6,082 nucleotides of DNA from assembly GCA_900756495.1 (NCBI GenBank), contig CAAEKI010000307.1, forward strand, positions 1 through 6,082, read 5' to 3'. Shown here in pieces: positions 5,134-6,082 of this stretch. Position numbers and translations under genes: made by a program. The notes beneath the pieces were generated by a model. That model searched no databases. It saw nothing but the letters and a program-made list of their open reading frames with translations, and was not told the DNA's origin. Position 1 is the stretch's first letter. Every line of letters starts with the position of its first letter. Source of the DNA: an uncultured Oscillospiraceae bacterium (GTDB taxonomy: Bacteria; Bacillota; Clostridia; Oscillospirales; Oscillospiraceae).

Positions 5134-6027
5134 ATGAAGCTGGAATACCTTGAGGAATTTCTATTTCTGGCTCAGATTGGTAATTACAGCGCAGCAGCGG
5201 AGAGCCTGTTCCTCTCCGAGTCCACCCTGTCCCGGCACATCATGGCCCTGGAAAAGGAACTTGGTACGGAGCTGTTTGTGCGGGGCCCCAGAAGAATTGC
5301 GCTCAGCCGGGCCGGTAATCTGCTGATTCCCTATGCCCAGCGGGCGACGGCCGCCATGTCGGAATACGCCGATCTCCTGGCGGAGGAGGAGGGGGAGCGG
5401 CTGCGGCTTTCGGTGGGCTATATCCGCTCCATCCTGCAGTACGGCATTATGGACCACCTCCAGCGCTTCCGGAGAGAAAACCCGGATATCGCCCTCCTGT
5501 TGATGGACAACACCTCGGAGCCTCTCTGGCAGATGGTAAAGAGCGGGGAGTGTGATTTTGCCTTTTGCTATGAGTATCCGTTTTTTGACGGCGGAGAGCT
5601 GGAGAGAATCCGTCTGGTGCGGGATACCATGGCCGTGGCCCTGCCTGTCGGTCATCCTTTGGCGGGAGAGAAGCAGGTGACGCTCCGCCAGTTGAGGCGG
5701 GAGCACTTCATTCTGCAGCCCAAGAACAGCGCGCTGTATAAGACCTGCATGCAGCTTTTCCGCGACGCCGGATATAAGCCCAAGGTCTCGGCCTATGCCA
5801 ATGGCGCCCAGATGCTGGACTTGGTCTCCCAGGGGGGCGGGGTGGCTTTGCTGGAGAAGGAGCGCTTTCGATTTGAATGCCCGCCGGGTGTGCTGACGGT
5901 GGAAGTGGATCCTCCCATTGAGAAATACCTGACCTTAATCCATAAAAAGGGGGCGCTCAACCCGGTGGAGGAGCGGTTCCTGCACTTTATCCGCGAGCGT
6001 TTGGAAGGTGAAACAGCGGAGCAATAG
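5134..6027 (+). CDS. LysR-family transcriptional regulator
   Basis: A 297-aa DNA-binding regulator of typical family length. Residues 1-60 form the winged helix-turn-helix: MKLEYLEEFLFLAQIGNYS, AAAESLFLSESTLSRHI and LEKELGTELFVRG show the family pattern (A-E-x-L-x-x-S-x-x-T-L-S-R-x-I, then LE-x-x-LG-x-x-LF-R). A linker helix follows (about 61-88), then a periplasmic-binding-protein-like effector domain (about 90-295) with RLSVGYI (91-97), DFAFCYEYP (141-149), VALPVGHPLA (168-177) and GGGVALLEK (234-242). It is transcribed away from the four-gene operon across a 213-base shared region, the classic arrangement for a LysR regulator controlling its neighbour. It probably represses its own gene through the palindrome at its start site and activates the operon when it binds an inducer, likely the imported anion or a breakdown product (inference). 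The inducer cannot be told from the sequence. Confidence 0.95.
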   Translation: MKLEYLEEFLFLAQIGNYSAAAESLFLSESTLSRHIMALEKELGTELFVRGPRRIALSRAGNLLIPYAQRATAAMSEYADLLAEEEGERLRLSVGYIRSILQYGIMDHLQRFRRENPDIALLLMDNTSEPLWQMVKSGECDFAFCYEYPFFDGGELERIRLVRDTMAVALPVGHPLAGEKQVTLRQLRREHFILQPKNSALYKTCMQLFRDAGYKPKVSAYANGAQMLDLVSQGGGVALLEKERFRFECPPGVLTVEVDPPIEKYLTLIHKKGALNPVEERFLHFIRERLEGETAEQ

Positions 6028-6048
6028 CGAACGCCGTCTCAGTCTGTT

Positions 6049-6075
6049 GTGCGGCACATTGAAGCGGGACCGCAC
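6049..6075. repeat. Inverted repeat just after the lysR-type gene
   Basis: GTGCGG (6049-6054) and CCGCAC (6070-6075) are perfect 6-base arms around a 15-base loop, starting 22 bases after the lysR stop. It could be the stem of a terminator, but the loop is long and no T-tract follows before the window ends at 6082. Confidence 0.25.
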
Positions 6076-6082
6076 CCCAATG

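Overview
The window looks like chromosomal DNA from an anaerobic gut-type Firmicute, probably Clostridia of the Oscillospiraceae/Flavonifractor kind. This is inferred from GC-rich codon use combined with strong AGGAGG-type ribosome binding sites, Firmicutes-style extended -10 promoters, and the style of the proteins. No RNA gene, insertion sequence, CRISPR array or phage gene is visible.

Layout: four genes run leftwards on the minus strand as one apparent operon, with gaps of only 39, 55 and 75 bases. In transcription order they are: (1) a cytosolic protein with the formylglycine-generating-enzyme (SUMF1/C-type-lectin) fold, 4920 to 3838; (2) a DASS/SLC13-like membrane anion transporter, 3798 to 2359; (3) a seven-bladed beta-propeller lactonase-family protein, 2303 to 1128; (4) a metallo-beta-lactamase-fold hydrolase, 1052 to 45. 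A LysR-family regulator (5134 to 6027, plus strand) is divergently transcribed. The 213-base region between it and the operon carries a clear lysR promoter and a perfect 8-base-arm palindrome with the T-N11-A LysR-box pattern.

Working model (inference): this is a LysR-controlled uptake and hydrolysis module. An organic anion would be imported by the DASS-like carrier and then opened or hydrolysed by the propeller lactonase and the MBL hydrolase. The substrate cannot be read from the sequence. The least conventional part is the lead gene. It has the FGE fold signature, but both catalytic cysteines of true FGE are replaced, it carries 14 cysteines with two CxC motifs, and it sits in a metabolic operon, whereas I know its close look-alikes mainly as phage/receptor-binding-type proteins. 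Two other members also depart from family motifs: the MBL metal motif is H-x-S-x-D-H rather than H-x-H-x-D-H, and the transporter lacks the SNT substrate/sodium motifs in both repeats.

All gaps between genes are under 300 bases. Bases 1-44 (after the MBL gene) show no convincing terminator, and 6028-6082 (after lysR) hold only a short inverted repeat.
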